From: Bryobacteraceae bacterium
Lineage (GTDB): Bacteria > Acidobacteriota > Terriglobia > Bryobacterales > Bryobacteraceae
Assembly (NCBI GenBank): GCA_030036985.1
Contig: JASHSD010000103.1
Span: 1 to 15,123 of the forward strand
Length of the DNA stretch: 15,123 nucleotides
Direction: 5' to 3'
Shown here: piece by piece, positions 14,401 through 15,123 of the stretch
Position numbering within the stretch: the first letter of the stretch is position 1
How the letters are laid out: every line of letters starts with the position of its first letter
Made by a program: the position numbers and the translations under genes
Notes under the pieces: generated by a model
Seen by the model: only the letters and a program-made list of their open reading frames with translations
Database searches by the model: none
Told to the model about the DNA's origin: nothing

Positions 14401-15123
14401 ACGTCCGTGGGCGATGCCGCCGAACTCGAAACCGTCAACACCGTTCTGACGGAAGATGGCGCCGCCGCGAACAGTTGCGTCCTCGGTTCCCTCAAGACGC
14501 TGATCGGACACGCCAAAACCGCCGCCGGAGTGCTCGGTCTGATCAAGGCCAGCCTGAGCCTCTATCACAAGACCCTGCCGCCCCATTATGGAGTTGAGCA
14601 TCCTCTGGATAAGATCGCCGAACCGGAGACGCCGGTTTGTCTTCTGCGCGAAGCGAGACCCTGGTTCGAGCATCCGGACCATCCGCGGCGGGCGGCCGTA
14701 AGCGCCTTCGGCTTCGGCGGAACCAACACTCATGCCGTTCTCAGCGAATATCCCGGAAACCACGCCGTCGCTCCGGGAGCGAACGACGCTCCCTGCGAAC
14801 TGATCGCGCTGCGCGCCGGTACGGTCGCCGAACTGGCACAGCGCCTGCGCGGGCTGGCAAAGCAGCTGGAATCGCCCGGATCGCTGCGTCTGCGCGACGT
14901 GGCATGGTCCTGCGCGGTTCAGGCCCCGCCGGCGCACGGCGGTGGTCACGCGGCTGCCATCGTCTGCGCCGATTTCGCGGAACTGAAGCAGGGGATCGAG
15001 GCTGCTCTGAACGGGCTCGAACGCGCGGCCGAAGTGACGCGCGGCCTCACCGGCAACTCGAGCGAAGTCCGTCTCCCGAAGAATGTCGCGATCGGCCAAT
15101 ACCCGGCCGGCGGAGCGATGCAG
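11407..15123 (+). CDS. Iterative PKS/PUFA-type synthase: two NPD enoyl-reductase modules + ketosynthase (3' end outside window)
   Basis: The frame is open for 1239 codons to the window edge. Residues 1-200 form a first nitropropane-dioxygenase (NPD/FabK/PfaD)-like half: GDPELLISAVRGGGVAILD and QGGIGVHTAAACRVAGASG (160-178). Residues 318-660 are a second, fuller NPD module: YPILQGPM (325-332), EGYECGGHIG (452-461), VVFAGGI, VGTGYLFTREA (519-529) and QGMYMIG. Residues 668-1120 are a ketosynthase with DAACASS (C860), EAHGTGT (H995), GHAKTAAG (H1035) and FGFGGTNTHAV. From 1133 on, the usual KS-AT linker begins, so an acyltransferase is expected next. The fused NPD would act as the flavin enoyl reductase, the job of PfaD in PUFA synthases. 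It should condense and reduce chains presented by the acyl carrier protein, with dehydration by the 1307-aa subunit. Confidence 0.92.
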   Translation, partial: MNSSFSCLVVMPGHIGDPELLISAVRGGGVAILDLLYCGPEDLPRAASNLQRLLANVPEGRAGVRLSPEQFEEFAPVVALLETSPHWMIVAGAPEAAMRPGRRLLREITSADQLGTDGEAGIIDGYVARGDESGGWTGEEPAFILAQKLAAAGLENFYVQGGIGVHTAAACRVAGASGVVLEEQLFLMPESPLPPGYRELIEHSTPQDAIRVGPAPGASCRVLGRSAGGALSQLREMAAEAESHEFPERWKERARALIGWGDPESFAWPTGQMIGYAASLRDQYGNTARMVNAVLRGSEDAVRAAQELAPLGPDSPLARSHGAEYPILQGPMTRVSDTADFASAVAREGALPFIALALMEGGKALDLLRDTRARVGGRPWGAGILAFAPEEILRAHIAAIRETKPPYVLIAGGRPDQAQEFETLGITAYIHAPAPSLLQVFIAQGARRFILEGYECGGHIGPLSSFVLWEGAIRTVLASTQPEMHVVFAGGISDALSAAMVSAMAAPLAERGVRVGVLVGTGYLFTREAVETGAVVEGFQKRAAQCRRTSIVDVGPGHSIRCAASPFTEFFEVEKRRVSATGVAPAEASSQLERLVLGRLRIASKGIDREGDALVNVTEETQLAQGMYMIGLAATMREGIGTIRELHDAISRGGVEVLRSRSLEARQILQGRSRIAVVGIGSLVPQAQTPDRFWRNLLVKSDAIREVPAEYWDWRLYYDPDPGAPDMTYSKWGAFLDEVAFDPVKFGIPPVSLKSINPGQLLILETVRRALADAGYETGGFDRENTCVILGSDGSSFIQNQYLTRSILPLVLDTPLKNVTDRMPEWTDESFPGILNNVSAGRVANRFDLGGTNFVVDAACASSLKAIELAMFELESGRSNVAIAGGIDVAQAPSSFTAFSKTHALSPRGRAQTFDKAADGIVISEAVGVVILKRLDDAERDGDRIYAVIDGMASSSDGKAMGLTAPRPKGQALACRRAYRLAGVEPRTVALYEAHGTGTSVGDAAELETVNTVLTEDGAAANSCVLGSLKTLIGHAKTAAGVLGLIKASLSLYHKTLPPHYGVEHPLDKIAEPETPVCLLREARPWFEHPDHPRRAAVSAFGFGGTNTHAVLSEYPGNHAVAPGANDAPCELIALRAGTVAELAQRLRGLAKQLESPGSLRLRDVAWSCAVQAPPAHGGGHAAAIVCADFAELKQGIEAALNGLERAAEVTRGLTGNSSEVRLPKNVAIGQYPAGGAMQ

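Overview
The window is GC-rich with strongly GC-biased codon use. It looks like chromosomal DNA of an acidobacterium, most likely of the Bryobacterales/Solibacter type. This rests on secreted ankyrin-repeat paralogues in tandem, a 24-nt GC-rich repeat family in intergenic DNA, and a lipid-type polyketide/fatty-acid synthase locus. The organism call is inference, since no rRNA or other marker gene is present.

Layout. (1) Positions 2-2691, plus strand: the 3' end of one ankyrin-repeat gene and a complete tandem paralogue (886-2691) with a signal peptide and a Gly/Arg/Ala-rich linker between two ankyrin blocks. Their shared C-terminal regions are nearly identical. (2) 2708-2760: a large perfect-but-one palindrome between convergent genes; one arm recurs at 743-766. 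(3) 4646-2819, minus strand: two overlapping genes of unrecognised families with excellent ribosome binding sites. (4) 5212-5502, plus strand: a small protein with one hydrophobic segment and a helical tail, divergent from (3). (5) 5503-6321: about 820 bases with no supported gene, probably holding the promoter of the next operon. (6) 6322-15123, plus strand: a biosynthetic operon that runs off the right edge.

The operon is the main point of interest. Its first protein (1307 aa) is a multidomain synthase subunit: a shrunken ketosynthase relic without catalytic residues, an acyltransferase with an intact GHSNGE motif, a double-hotdog dehydratase with catalytic His and Asp, and a C-terminal phosphopantetheinyl-transferase-like domain. 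A separate acyl carrier protein (104 aa) and a PLOD-type glycosyltransferase (250 aa) follow. The next protein, at least 1239 aa, overlaps the glycosyltransferase by ATGA; it carries two nitropropane-dioxygenase/FabK/PfaD-like enoyl-reductase modules followed by an intact ketosynthase (C860, H995, H1035). This is the domain kit of PUFA-synthase-like 'secondary lipid' synthases. A glycosyltransferase inside the operon suggests that the product, or a partner protein, is glycosylated. A ketoreductase, the main acyltransferase and further carrier domains are not in the window and would be expected to the right.
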